A model generated the notes under the pieces. That model was not told where the DNA came from. It was given only the letters and a program-made list of their open reading frames with translations, and made no database searches. From Psoroptes ovis (taxonomy: Eukaryota; Arthropoda; Arachnida; Sarcoptiformes; Psoroptidae): 64,000 nt of DNA. The stretch lies in assembly GCA_002943765.1 (NCBI GenBank), contig PQWQ01000006.1, positions 1,612,001 through 1,676,000 of the forward strand, read 5' to 3'. Positions 25,451-39,000 of this stretch are shown here, piece after piece; positions within the stretch are counted from its first letter, which is position 1, and the number at the start of each line of letters is the position of its first letter. The position numbers were made by a program, and so were the translations under genes.

Positions 25451-28055
25451 AACAAAAAGATATGGTAAAAATTAAATTTAAAATCAACTTAGCCAATTAT
25501 GATGATTGGACATATATAAATATGTTCGCTTGATTTGTCCATAGGGTGTTCGAGATTGCATAATATTCGACTTACAACACTTTTAGAACGATCGAATAAG
25601 TTGATTGTGATTAATTTGACATAAAATTTATCAAATTTATTGCCGAAATTCAATTAAATTTTGATGAAAATAATATGATTTAAATTAATTTAAAATAAAA
25701 ACAAACACTTGTTGACAAAAATTTTCAGCTGTTTTTGCGAATACGTCTTTATGGACGGCTCTTGATATTTTTTTTATCAATTTTTGAATTAAGCACTACC
25801 CATTCATGCGCAATAATTGGAATTTTCAAATTTCGATTTTGTCAACTCCTCAATCTGTGGTAGGACCTACGAAAAAAAAATTTGCCTTTGCTTCTCCAAC
25901 ATCAAAAATTGCTGGCATTATCTTGCGTGTAATCAAATAGCTTGCATGTGCATGACATGCATAGAAATCACTATTGCACGCACTTGCGTACAGCTAGAAT
26001 GTTGCCGTTTGCTTATTAATACGTTTTTTCCACCAAGATTCGATTATGTTTTTTGACGTATTAATGCGTTATTTGATTCCATTCAATCACGATTCGTTTC
26101 ATCGCAAAATGAATAGTCATTCTGTTGCAAATATTAAGCGGACAAGATCTACTGTATTGTTGCTTTATGTAAATACGGAAAAAATTAATTCCAATTTCAC
26201 TTACTCATCATTATGGGCAGTCTGTATCTTGAAATACAACTTAATCGGCTCATTTTACACCTTTTTGACCGAATTTCTGGGCCATCTTTTACATTATTTG
26301 TTTGTGTAAGAACATCATGTATGCATCACTAAAATAAGCATTTAAAATTGCTTTCAAAATATGAATTTCATGCTAAAAATAAAATGAATTTTTGAAAAAT
26401 AGCCAACACCTGTTGAATTTAATTTTAATTACTATGATTATTTTAATTATTCTATTTCCATTGTCAATGTGATTTATTGCATGAAATGATTAAAAAAAGT
26501 GAGATAAATTATAAATCATTCTATGATTTGTATTAACACACACTTAAACAATGATTATGCAGTTGATGGTAACGCTCTACCAATGACGAATGTACCAAAG
26601 TATGAATGATATCAAATTTCGAGAAATGAAAATGAGTGACAGAAGAGAAAATCGAGATTAGACAGACTATTCAAACTGCTTACAAACACCCATTTTCGCG
26701 GCCATTATCAAAAATTAGTCGACTTTAAATAGCTCAAATAAAATGTTTGGATATCCAACTTTCTAAGGATCAACAAATTAGATAATTGGTCATTTTCATT
26801 TTTTTTTTCATTTCAATTCTTCATACAGGAAAGAAATTGATGCATAAGGCAAAATTCATTATCTATGAGTAAATCACAAAGCTAATTAATAATTAATAAA
26901 TTAAAAACAAAACAAATAGTGTGAAATGGAAGCAAAAAGTACCAAAGTAATATTGATGACAATAGTCATGATTCTCCATGAATTAAAGATGATGTATGGC
27001 CATTTATCCATTTATCTATTTTTTCACTGATTATTTCGCATGAATTAAATGGAGATTGCAAAGATTTATATTGTGTGCTTCAATTTGGACTGGGAAATGA
27101 GATGATCCAAAATATTTTGATTGGTCAAGAATGTGCATAAACAACTTGTCAAACGTACAATGAACTTTTATTTAAACTTTTGTGGTTAATTCTTTGAATA
27201 ATTTGTTTATTTTTCCAAAGATAAAACAAACAAATATTTATTTCATTGTTTTTTTCGCTATATGGTCATGATGATGATTGATATGTATGTTTGTAGTGAA
27301 AGAAAAAAAATACCTGGATACCGTCAAATTATAGTGGTCACTATTGAAAAATGACCAAAAACAAAAAAAAAACATGATCACCATACCTTGCATAGTGTTG
27401 CAATATTGGATGGCAAGCGTATGGCGATTGTTTGCCAGTGATTCACATGAATTTCATTGCATTAATTCTGATTTTCATGATGATCACCGAAGATAATTTT
27501 TTATTGTCAATAAAAAAAAGAAAATATTTCAAATATGATTCAACAATTTCTAATTTGGCGCAATTTTTATTTTGATTTTTGAATTTATTTACATGCATTA
27601 ATCTATTGTCGACGTTGTTGCTATGATGAATGTCATTCTCATTCATTAATAGAAAATTCCTTAAATAATTTTACTTAAGAATTGACTTCTTTTTCTTCAC
27701 AATCATCATCTTCAAAAAATCAATATGAAATGATATTATTTTCTATGGTTACCATAGAGAATATTTTTTTTTATTTGTCATATGTATATCGATTTATTTT
27801 TGTCAAATTTGACTTTTTTATTCATTTCATAAAAATTTTTCCAATTGTTTTTCATCAAATTATAATCAACCAATCAATCAATTTCAGGGAATAAAACAGT
27901 GTATTGAAAATTTGTATCAAATTTCGCAACATCGAATATAATAATAAACATCATGTAAAATTATCATGTGAGTAAATTTATTTTTGAAAATTTCATAAGA
28001 TTAAGTCAAGATTAAGATTTATTTCTTCAATTTTCTTCTCTCCGATACAAGTTCA

Positions 28056-31000
28056 ATGGACACATATACAAAAGAAATTGAAAATGTGTTTGTCAGCATT
28101 CGCATACGACCATTCATATCCTTTTCAAATTGAATATATGACATTATTTATTTCTTGAAATAAAAAAGATTATTTTTCTTTAATTTTATTTGTTTCAATA
28201 ATATTTATTTATTTTCTCTTCGCAAAAAAAAAAACACAATCAACGAGAAAAAAAACGTTCAGCAAAATCAATAATATCATTGATTGATAATAATAGTATT
28301 ATATTAAATCATCCAGAAGATGAAGAAAATCGTAAACGTTTTATTTATGATCGTATATTTTGGTCGCATGATGGCTTTAATGAAGCACAAAATGGTTTAT
28401 TGGTTGCAGATAATACACATCCAAATGGTGAAATTTATGCCGATCAAGTATGGATCAATAAATTTCTTTTTTATCATTTTATTTCTTTTTATTTATTTAT
28501 TTCTTTAAAATTCAATTGTTTTTTCTTTTTTTGGGTTTATCAAAAAAAAGCAATGTATATTTCAAACGATAGCTTTACCATTGCTCAATAATGCATGGAG
28601 AGGATATAATGTATCATTATTTTGTTATGGCCAAACTGGTTCAGGAAAATCGTATACAATGGTCGGTTTAGGTGCCAATAAAGGATTAATGCCAAGAATT
28701 TGTGAAGAATTATTTAATATAATTGATAATCGTAAAGGAATGGACATTAATACTGAAGTGAATTTTTCAATGATTGAATTATATTCAGAAATCGTTCGTG
28801 ATCTTCTTGATGCTGAATTATTAATGAAAAAGAAAGGATTAAAAATTCGTGAACATCCTGTTAAAGGATTTTTCGGTAATTATTTATATCATTGTCATTA
28901 TTGGAAATAATTTTATTTTTTTTTACTATGCTATATCAAGCTGAAGGACTAGTACGTTGCACAGTCACATCGCAAAATGAAATTCTAGAAAAATTCGAAT
29001 TAGGATTGACGAATCGTAGCATATCAGCGACGAATATGAATGAAACATCCTCACGTTCACATATGATTATAACGATTACACTGTGTCAGTGTTCAAAAAG
29101 TTCAAATGGCAGTGAAGAAACAAAAACTTCGGTTATAAATCTAGTGGACCTTGCAGGAAGGTATAAATTAATTAATTAATATGTAGAATTTTAGAGACAT
29201 AAAATTTTGTTTCAAGTGAACGATTATCGGATTTAGCAGGCGGAAGAAATTCAGTAACTGGAGATCGATTCCGTGAATCTGTTGCCATCAATCAGTCATT
29301 GTCATGTTTGGGTAATTGTATCCATGCATTGGCTGAAAAAGCTAATGGTCGTAATGTCAAAGTACCATATCGAGAATCAGTATTGACAAGATTATTAATG
29401 AATGCATTGGGAGGAAATAGTAAGACGGCCATGATTGCCAATGTAAGCCCAGCTGATATTAATTATGATGAAACATTATCAACATTACGATATGGTATGT
29501 GCTTTATCAGTGAGAAATAATAAATATTTTTTTTCTGAATTCTAAACATGATTTTTTATACAATTTGAATTCTGTTTTTATTATTTGATGATCATTGATC
29601 ATCATTCATTGATTAAAATTATATGGTCCGATTGTTTTATTTAAAAATTTCTATCTTATTTTCTGCCATTTTCTAATTTTCTTTTCAATGTTTTTATTTT
29701 CATTATATGATAATGATAATTGATTATTTTCAATTTAGCCGATCGAGCGAAACAGATTCAAAATTTTGCCAAAATCAACATCGATAATACTGATAAAGTA
29801 ATACGAGAACTTAAAGATGAAAATGAAAAATTAAAAAGATTATTAGAAAGAGAATTCAATTTAGCTACAGCAGCAACAGCAGTCACTGCCAACGCTTCCA
29901 TATTATCGTCTACGCCATCATCTCAACAATTTTATTATGGTATGGAATGTTATTAATTAATTCTATGAGTGCTTGAATTTGATGATGATGATTGCCTATT
30001 ATCGTGATATTTCAATGATTTTTTTTCAATTTTCTTATCTAATTTTTTCTTCGCTTCCTTTATTATAATTATTATTATTAGATGATAATAGAGCCAAATT
30101 AGAGGAAGAAATCGAGGCTATTATGAAAGAGAATGAAAGAAAATTGAATGAATTACGACAATCGTATGAAGATCGATTGCGAAAGGAACATGATGATCAA
30201 TCACATAAAGATTTGGAAGAAAATCTTAAACAGAAAGAAAAAGAAAAACATGAAAAAGCAATGAATCCACATTTGTCCAATTTAAATTTCGATGAACAAT
30301 TAGTTGATAAAATTATTTACATTATAAAAAAGGGTACAAATTTAATTGGAAAAAGTTCAGATTGTCCAATACAAATGATGGGTCCAATGATACAAGACCA
30401 TCATGCTGTCATTAATCGCACTGAAAATGAAAAAATTATATTAGAACGAATTGATGATGAAGCCCGTATATTACTAAACGGAGATGTTGTCACACATAAA
30501 GTTAACTTAGCACATAATGATAGGTGTGTACTATTCATATCTATGTTGAATAGATCTAATTTGTTTTCATCTTATTTCATTTGTTAATTGACATTCATTT
30601 CATTGTGTTTAGGCTATTATTTGGCACATCACAATTGTTTGTATTTAGAAATCCTCTTGATAATGCCATTTCCCATGGAAATTCATTAAATGTTACATAT
30701 GAATTAGCACAAGAAGAGATTGCATCAAGAGCAGGATATAATTTTAACAATGAAGATAACTCAATTGAACAAGCACTACTGAATAAAGAATTATTAGAAT
30801 TGATTCCTGCTGTTGAAGAAGCGAATGCTATCAGTGAAGAACTGGAAAAAATGGTTCATTTTGAAAACGTTTTAGTTTCACCAATATTTCTTGGCAAAAT
30901 CGGTCGTAAACCTGAAGTAAATATTATTAGATCATCAATAATTAAATATGATTCGTGATTTATCATATTTATGATTTTCTATTTTCAAATAGCCATATGT

Positions 31001-32341
31001 ACACGTAGTAAATTCAAATACAGGACAAGAATTTCTATGGAGTAAAAATAAATTTATGGATAGAATTTATTTCATGAGGCAAATGTATCATTGTTATGAA
31101 ACTGGCGAAGAAGAATGGGATGTTCCATTGGTAATATGATAATTTGGTTAATTTACCAGCAAAAAATGATTTCATTTTTTTTATTGAATTACATTTCTAC
31201 TTTTTTTTGTCAGGAAGAAGATCCATTTACAGAAAATCTTGATGCCGAATGCTTGATAGGCACAGCACAATTATATTTACAACCACTTGCCTACATGGTC
31301 GAAATAAAAGAACATCTCTCAATCAATGATTATACTGGTCAAGAAATCGGCATTATCAATGTTGAGATAATACCATGTGATGAAAATGGTAAAGAATATG
31401 ATGAACAAGATGATGTTTATGTAGATACGCCGCAAGAATTATTTGGAAAATCATTGAATTTTATTGTCAAAATAATTGGTTGCCGTGGATTGCCAAATAA
31501 ATTCACGGTAAATATGAGAAATAATTTTTTCTCTAATTTAATCGATATTTTTTCATTCATCTAGGAAATTTATGTTAAATATTTAATGTTTATTGATGAG
31601 AATTACACTGTTTCAGAGAAAATTGGTGTTTCTGTGAATCCGAATTTCAATTTTAAGAAATCATTTCATTTTAGTCATGTAACGCAACCATTGATTGATT
31701 ATTTGAAAGAAGGAATATTAAATATTGAAGTATGGGGCCGACAATTATTGAAATCTGGTTATGCTATACCGACAGCTAATGTTTCATATTCAATGAATGG
31801 TAAACAATATGAAACGACAGGAAAAGAATTATTACAAGAAGAGCTAGCTAAAGCCGGTTCAGATTTGATGAATGGTTTCAAAATGAATGGACGGGTCATC
31901 GATCCAAATAAACAGAGTATTATTGTTGAGCTACTGTTGTTAAAAAAACAGCAAGCCCGGATGCATCAAAGAATTGTAATTTATGTTTATTTTTATTTCA
32001 TTTTTTTCTATTATTTTATTTTAATTCTATTATTCAATTCAATTGAATTCAACTTCATAAATCTTGAAGTATAGTGAAGAAAAAAAATGACATTCTATGT
32101 AAATTGATGACTTTTTCTTTATAAAATTTTTGTTTCTATATTTTGAATTCATTATTATTTAACATATGCCACATTTTTTTATACTTTTTCCAATAAAATA
32201 TAGGATAATATGAAAAAATTGATTGAAATTGCAGAGAAACAACGTCTTCGATTCATTCCAGTAAACATATTGAAAGAATTAATTTTCACAACATCAGCCG
32301 AATCTGCCGATGAAATACTTGCACGTATGTTGAATGGTTAG
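28056..32341 (+). CDS. Kinesin-3 family motor, KIF28/KLP-6-like
   Basis: An ATP-driven microtubule motor. Twelve exons were read: 28056-28115, 28238-28447, 28551-28875, 28941-29160, 29217-29494, 29739-29939, 30082-30523, 30613-30916, 30993-31130, 31214-31507, 31565-31975 and 32204-32341, about 1,006 residues with agreeing phases. The motor domain opens VFVSIRIRPFNQREKK. The P-loop GQTGSGKS is at 117-124, switch I NETSSRSH at 232-239, and switch II DLAGSE at 268-273. A neck coiled segment follows (VIRELKDENEKLKRLLE). An FHA domain spans about 490-600 (NLIGKSSDCPIQM through LLFGTSQLFVFRNP), the hallmark of kinesin-3. Beyond it is a KIF1-type region (FMDRIYFMRQMY) with no PH domain. Length and the WSHDGF and NNAWRGYN motifs favour the KIF28/KLP-6 branch over KIF1 or KIF13. 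The first intron appears to be AT-AC. Confidence 0.92.
28116..28237 (+). other. Putative U12-type AT-AC intron in the kinesin gene
   Basis: The 5' end reads ATATCCTTTT, an exact match to the minor-spliceosome AT-AC donor consensus. The 3' end reads ACACAC-like AC before AATCAACG. Splicing here joins RIRPF to NQREKK in phase 0, the canonical kinesin start. No GT-AG pair in the interval gives that product. A branch-site-like TTTTCTTTAAT lies near 28,174, farther from the acceptor than usual. Confidence 0.7.
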
Positions 32342-33042
32342 TTTATTTAATTTATAAATGAATAGAAGCAAAAATTCCATAGAATTATTGATACAACAAT
32401 CTAATCAATAATTTATCTTTTAATTTATTTTTTATTTATCGAAAAAAAATTACCAAAACATTTTTTTCTTTTTCTTATACTTACATAAGACGATTATCCA
32501 TTGATGGGAATGAAAAACACAAATCAATCAACAACATGTAATATATCTTAAATTATTCATAACCGATGAAGATAGAAAGAAAAATTGATAAACAACTGCA
32601 ATATACCCGATATAAGCTTTGCATAAAATACATGAGAATATAAAATCGAAACCAACACACTGTATTTTGATTAATATTATTTTTTTAATTAATAACATCT
32701 TTATTTATTTATCAATTTTCATGTTCGAAATAAAATTTAAAAAAATTGTATCAAGTTCAATGATTTTCTATTTCGTTTTTTTTTTTTTTTTTTTTTTTTT
32801 TTGTTGTTTTGTTTTGATCATCCATACCATTTTCACGTTCATCAATTATTTACATTTATACATTTCTGGCAATCAATATATAATACATATTCTATTGATA
32901 ATTGATGAATATTTGATTTATGGCTAGCAAATATAATTTATGAATGGTAATGTATGCAGAATATATCACAAAATTCCATTAATAATGATTTAAGAATTAT
33001 TTTGAAAAATGTTCAAGTTTTGCCAGTGTTTAATATTAATAT
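32342..33042. other. Convergent intergenic region between kinesin and latrophilin-like gene
   Basis: Both flanking genes end here, so it should contain both 3' UTRs. It includes an uninterrupted run of 27 T at 32,776-32,802. No gene is supported; the plus-strand frame at 32954-33181 is antisense to the last receptor exon. Confidence 0.6.
32776..32802. repeat. Poly-T tract, 27 bases
   Basis: A homopolymer of 27 T read directly from the sequence. It lies in the convergent intergenic region. Confidence 0.95.
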
Positions 33043-36000
33043 TTATGAGAAATTTGGTCGATCAAATGAAAATGCTCGATTAATTGATGTACCCATTTGT
33101 TGGCGGTGCTTTAGGTGTGATGATGCTGGAAAATTAGTCAGCATTTTAAGACTCATGTCTTTATTTTTAATTTTTTGTTGATTATCGGTATTTTTTAGGG
33201 ATTTATACGATGAATTGTATATTTTGAATGTGAGTGAAATGAATACATGTGAGAAAAAGAGAATTAAAAAAAATGAAAATGAGTAAGAATAAAACGGAAA
33301 CAAATTAGAAAAGGAAGAATTCTTTCATTTTTTTCTTTCCTGTTTTTGATTAATGATGCGAAATACATACTAGAATCACGAATTATGGCTGGATGCCGTG
33401 GTAATTGTTGATGATGATTCGTTGAATTAGGTGGCAATGGTACTCGTATTATTCCATCAAGCGGATGAAATTGTCGATGATGATGATGAAGATGAGAATG
33501 ACTAGCAGCAGATATTGTACAAGTATTATTATACATATTATGAATGGCTGCTGCTGACGATGGTGATAGTGTCGACAAATTTTTGCCATTTTTATCGCCA
33601 ATATGATTATGAAATCGCCGCTCATATTCATAACTGTATAGATGGGATGGAGATTCATATAGATGAGATGATGGATTTGTATTATTGTTATTATTATTGA
33701 CATTCATTGTCGAATGAATAGGACTAGAAATAACATTGAAACTATCGTCATAAATACATGATGATTGATGCGTTGGATAAATTTTTGGTGAGCCTAACGA
33801 CATTTGACCAGCCGCCGATGTTAATGTAAGAAAAGTTTTGCTTGTGTCTGAAAGTATACTGATAGAATTATCACGCGTTTGTTTTGAATCTATTGAAGAT
33901 GATGCTGATTCTACCGATTGACCAATTGGATTGTTAGCTGAATGTATATTATTATCGATAATATTATTATCATTGTTGTCATCATTACTATATGAATGAT
34001 GATGATCAATATTTTTCGATGATTGATGACTATCACCACATTTTACAATTAAATTGTATAGATATTTGACATTTATGAATAGAACAAATGTCAGGGAAAT
34101 CGAAATGTCAATTCCAATCATGGAATATGATGTATGACGATTGTATAATGTATAACATAGACATCCAACAATACAGATCAAATATATTAAAATGGCAAAA
34201 ATCCATATTAATATATATTTGCATCTTTAATGTTCAAAAAAAAAGAAACAAAAAAATGTTATCAAAATTTAGCATATAAATAGAAAAAAATGATGTATGT
34301 CACGATTTTTAATATGACAAATATGAATTCTTTTAGATTTTGATATTTATTTATTATCCATAATTTATACCTGTTAAAGAATAATTTTTTGATATATTTT
34401 TCCATCAATGATGTATCATTTTTGGCCAAAACAAAACTGAATGGCATTGTATTAATATTATTTGTGGCTGGATAATCATATTCAGAGAATATACGTTTTG
34501 AACAATGTAGATAAATAATGCCAATAAATAAAATCTGATTTATATGTAAAAAAAATGAAAATGCAAAATCATAAATTCACAATGGAATCAACATTTTTAG
34601 ATTATTTCTTTTTTGTTTTATTAGAAAGATAACTTACCATGATTATTTGTAATATTGGTGATGTAACAAAAAATAATGTCACGATCGAATTGAATAATGG
34701 CCAACAATTTATTTGAAAATCATGGTAAAATGTGTATAATATGAATAAATATAATAATGGTGAAAATAATGTGAATAATAATTGCACATATTTCACCATA
34801 CGTAATGTTTGAAATAAGATTTGATAATTTTTTGTCAAATATATTTTATTCGCCAATAATAATAATACTATATTATGGAATAAAAATATTGTAAATAATG
34901 AACAAACAATTTGTAATTGATATATTAGCAAAAATATTCTCGTGTGACACCATTTTGTTTCCATTATTAACCAATTGCTATTATTATCATTATCAATCAT
35001 TATTTTGAGAATATAATTATTCATAGAAAAAAATTCAATCATTGTTCGTACAATACAAAGTAATAATAATATTGTGAAATTTGATTGATTGAAAAAATTT
35101 TGATTATATCTATTGAATTTGGATATATGAATTAAAAATTGAGAATAAATAAAAATTGAACCATGTTAAAAACTAATAGAGTTGTCAATACCTTAATAAA
35201 AATAATGAAACCCATATATAAATAATTATTATTAAGGATATGGATTCATTATAGCTTGAATTAATGAATTTTTTCGATATCGTTTGATCATTAAATCCTG
35301 AATCCTATTTTTTGATTTCAGAGATGAATGAAAAAAATTATTTTCAGAATTAGGATATATCATATTATCAAGAATGAAAATGAAGTTGAAATTGACGTGA
35401 ATTCAAAGACTTATTTGAATTCAATGTTATATGTTTTTTCATGCGTGCGTATTATATCTTTTCTTTGGAAATCATTAACATGAAAAAAATATGCAGTCTA
35501 TTGAATGCACGATCAAAATAATGACGATTGACATACCAAAATAGTCAAATTATAAGTTGATTGTTGTTGTCGACGCTGTTGTTGATTATTTTGATGATGA
35601 TTCTTTGTTCCGAAAGCCAATATGGTACAAATTGACAAACCGGCCATTTTACATCGACAAACAGAATGTGTTATGTTCGATTCTACCAATATACAATGCT
35701 CATCGGACCATTGACTAATTGATAAAAATAAAAAAAGAACGAAAATGACATTTTTTTTATTTGATTCGGACATCGACATTTGGATTTGAATTAAATTTCA
35801 TTTTTATCTCATTTAGAACTTACTTAAGCGATTCATTCCAATGAACACATTGATGATGCATGACATTAAAGCCATTACTCCTTGCATTATCATCATCATC
35901 ATTATTGTTATCGTTAACATTATTATCATTGTAATCGACTAAATGTTTAAAAATAATTTCAAACATGTAATGATTATTGAATATAGACGATAATGGTCGA

Positions 36001-39000
36001 GTTCTATGGCCATAAATATTATCATCATCATCATTATTATGTTGATTATCATCATTCAGAATAATTTTTTCATCATTAAACTTTGTGAATTTCACTATTT
36101 GTCCATTAATGAATGTATCCATCATATCATTATTACTATTATCATCAAAGAGGAATGATTCTGTTGAATCTATCTGTATTAAGTTTAGAAAGGATTCACT
36201 TTTGATCATATAATCACTATTAATATTAATGAAATCGGTGAATATATTCATATTCGATAATTGAAAATAATTTTCCAAATTCATAGGTATTATTATTGAA
36301 TAGTAAATATTTTCTGTAATAAGAACGAAAACACCAAATGAAAGAAAAAAAATGTATTAAGGAATAATTCAAAATAAAATTAATCCAATTCAAATTTAAT
36401 CAAATTTATGATACAAACCATTAATAATAGCATTTCTATGTTCATCACTATTATTCAATATAAAAAAGATTTTCACTTTATTATCATAATTCATTGATGA
36501 TAATATTGTTGTTGTTGGCATTGTCGATGGTAATAATAACAATAATTCATATTTAAATTCACTATAATTCAATTGTTGTTGTTCTCTTTGTTCAATAAAT
36601 TTATTCCAATTCATTTGGAATTCATGTATCAAATTTGAAATTGAAAAACATGACATAACTATAAATGTTGATAATTTTGAATGATGTGATCCATCAATAA
36701 TACAATAGGAACAGATACCCAGTTACATTTTCAAAATCGATAAATAACAATAGCAAAAAATTTTTTTTTTTGTACCAATTTTTCAAAACCCGAATCGAAT
36801 TCATTATTCAAATTGATTTTTTTTTATCAATCGAAATACAAATTGAATTGAATTGAATTGAATGAATGAATGAAAGAGAAAAGGAAAATTAGGACAAGAA
36901 TTTTTTTTGTTAATGAAAATTTCAATTCAGATTGAAATACATGCATGATTATTAGCATTATTATTGTATGAGCAATATGAACATCGGAATTCGTTAGGAT
37001 ATCAAATAACTTACTCAAATTTGGTGATTGTTTGATGATTTCTTTTGAATTCATTGTTGTTGTAGTTGCTGTAGCTGCTGCTGTATGCTCAATCATTCTA
37101 TCATTCAAACAGTTCAATAATGAAAATTTACTTATTAAATTAATTAAATTTACAGCATTCAATTCACGTTTTTGTAGAGGTAAATCCAGCCAACTTTGTT
37201 GATGTTCAATGCTCAATATTTCGGAAATAATATCAAATATTGCCTATGAAAAATAATGTTAAAATAAATCAGAGAATGAAATCAGAATACAATTTCATTA
37301 TTTTGAATTAGTATGTATTTACATTTGAATCCAATATTTGATTCATAAAATTATCATTATCAGTCTTAATCGTGAAACGATTTGATTTATTATCAATATA
37401 ATTAAATAACCAATTTTCTAATAATAATATTAATTGATTTATATCACCACCATATAGATGTTTAATTGATTCAGGACGTCTCAGATTAGTCAATATTATA
37501 TTCCATATATGATAATTATTATAATTATTTTGATTGTTTTTCTGTAAATAAAGAAAAAATACGAAAAAAAATTTGACTGAAAAAGCTTTTAATAAATGTA
37601 AAAAATAGGGAGAAAAAATTCAAAATGAAAAATTATTCGTTGTCGTTGTTGGGATTTGAGTAACGATCATTTTTTTTCATTAAATCCATACTTTTGAATA
37701 GAAAGAATAAATAGAATGATGTAAAAAATTGAAATAAATCATCAAATCAGAATTTTACATTTAACTTAGAATAAGAATAATGATTACAATCAACAACATC
37801 AAGAGCAGCCAAGATTCAATATAAATTTATATTTTTGTAAAAAGTACTATTTTGAGATTTTTTTTCTTTTCATTTAAATGAAAGATACACGCGATCCAAT
37901 TTGTATTTATTCAGTCATATTTCTTTGCCAAAGAATAGTAACGATCATGAAAAATGAAAATTCGTTGCTTTGTTTGAAAATAAAAATTGAAAGAAAAAAA
38001 TATAAATACTAACATGAATTGAATTCAATTGAAGAAGCCAACGTGAATGACATTGTGAAAGATCAGGCAAATGTATCCAAGATGATGAAGCTCGATTTGA
38101 ATCATTATTATTAATAAGGTGGTCAATATTCTGCTGTTGACTGTTCCCTGTGATTGTTTTTATTGTGGTCGAATTAAATGTTTTTGCCACAATATTCGAT
38201 GTTGGACTATCAATTGATGATGATAATAATAATGATGGTGGTGATGGCGGCGGTGGTTGTAAATTTTTTTGAATTTGTGACATTGACGTTGATAGTTTTG
38301 AATTTGAAAAATGATCATTTTCTTTGATTCTGTTGTTATTATTATTATGGCTGTCGTTGATAATGTTTCCACATTTCCATTTTGCCAATCCTGTATGTGT
38401 TTAATGTTTGAGAAGAAATGGGAAAAAATTATGAAAATAAAATGGAAATTCAATAATATCATTATTATGAAGTGTATGCAATGTAATTTAATTATAATTC
38501 AACGAAAAAAAAATGGAATGAAATGAAATTATGGCCATTTGCATGATATTTTCGGGATAAAAAAACAAAGCAAAGAAATAAAAATGACAAAAAACAAATG
38601 ATAAATGAATCATGATCATCAACAACAGCATCATGAGTATAACAAATTTACTGCAAAAAAAATTTAAATTTTTTTATAAAAAACAAAAAAATCAAATTAT
38701 CATCATGAATATGAATGCTGGAGCAATGAATGAATAAAAAATGAAGAATAATAAATGGGGATAAAATTTGTCGTTGTTATTTCAATAAAAGTGTTCTGAA
38801 AATGTATAGTCTAAGACTAATAAAACACGCATAACGACGGATGTTCATTCTTGATTCTATTGTTTTTATTTATTTCATTCGTTCATTTTTCTGAATATTT
38901 GTTTTGTGGTTTTTTCTTTGGTTTTCATTTATTTGCTTGGTTGCTGTACATAATAATTGTTCATAATAATTCTTGCTTAATATCCTATTCTATATTTATT

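Larger units (their letters stand above)
23212..28055. other. Gene-poor interval between UROD and the kinesin
   Basis: About 4.8 kb without a confident coding gene. It holds a GC-rich patch (about 23,590-23,680), an AT-rich foldback (23,714-23,793), a diverged tandem duplication with splice-like signals (about 23,880-25,450, minus strand), and otherwise AT-rich sequence. Frames at 25817-26056 and 26046-26309 (+) lack recognisable domains. Confidence 0.5.

Noticed and set aside
25817..26309. Two adjacent plus-strand frames rich in cysteine or phenylalanine
   Set aside because: No domain, no splice support and no codon pattern; probably chance in a slightly less AT-rich patch.
32954..33181. 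75-codon plus-strand frame with a Cys-rich piece (ICWRCFRCDD)
   Set aside because: It is antisense to the last exon of the latrophilin-like gene, which fits by phase and splice sites.
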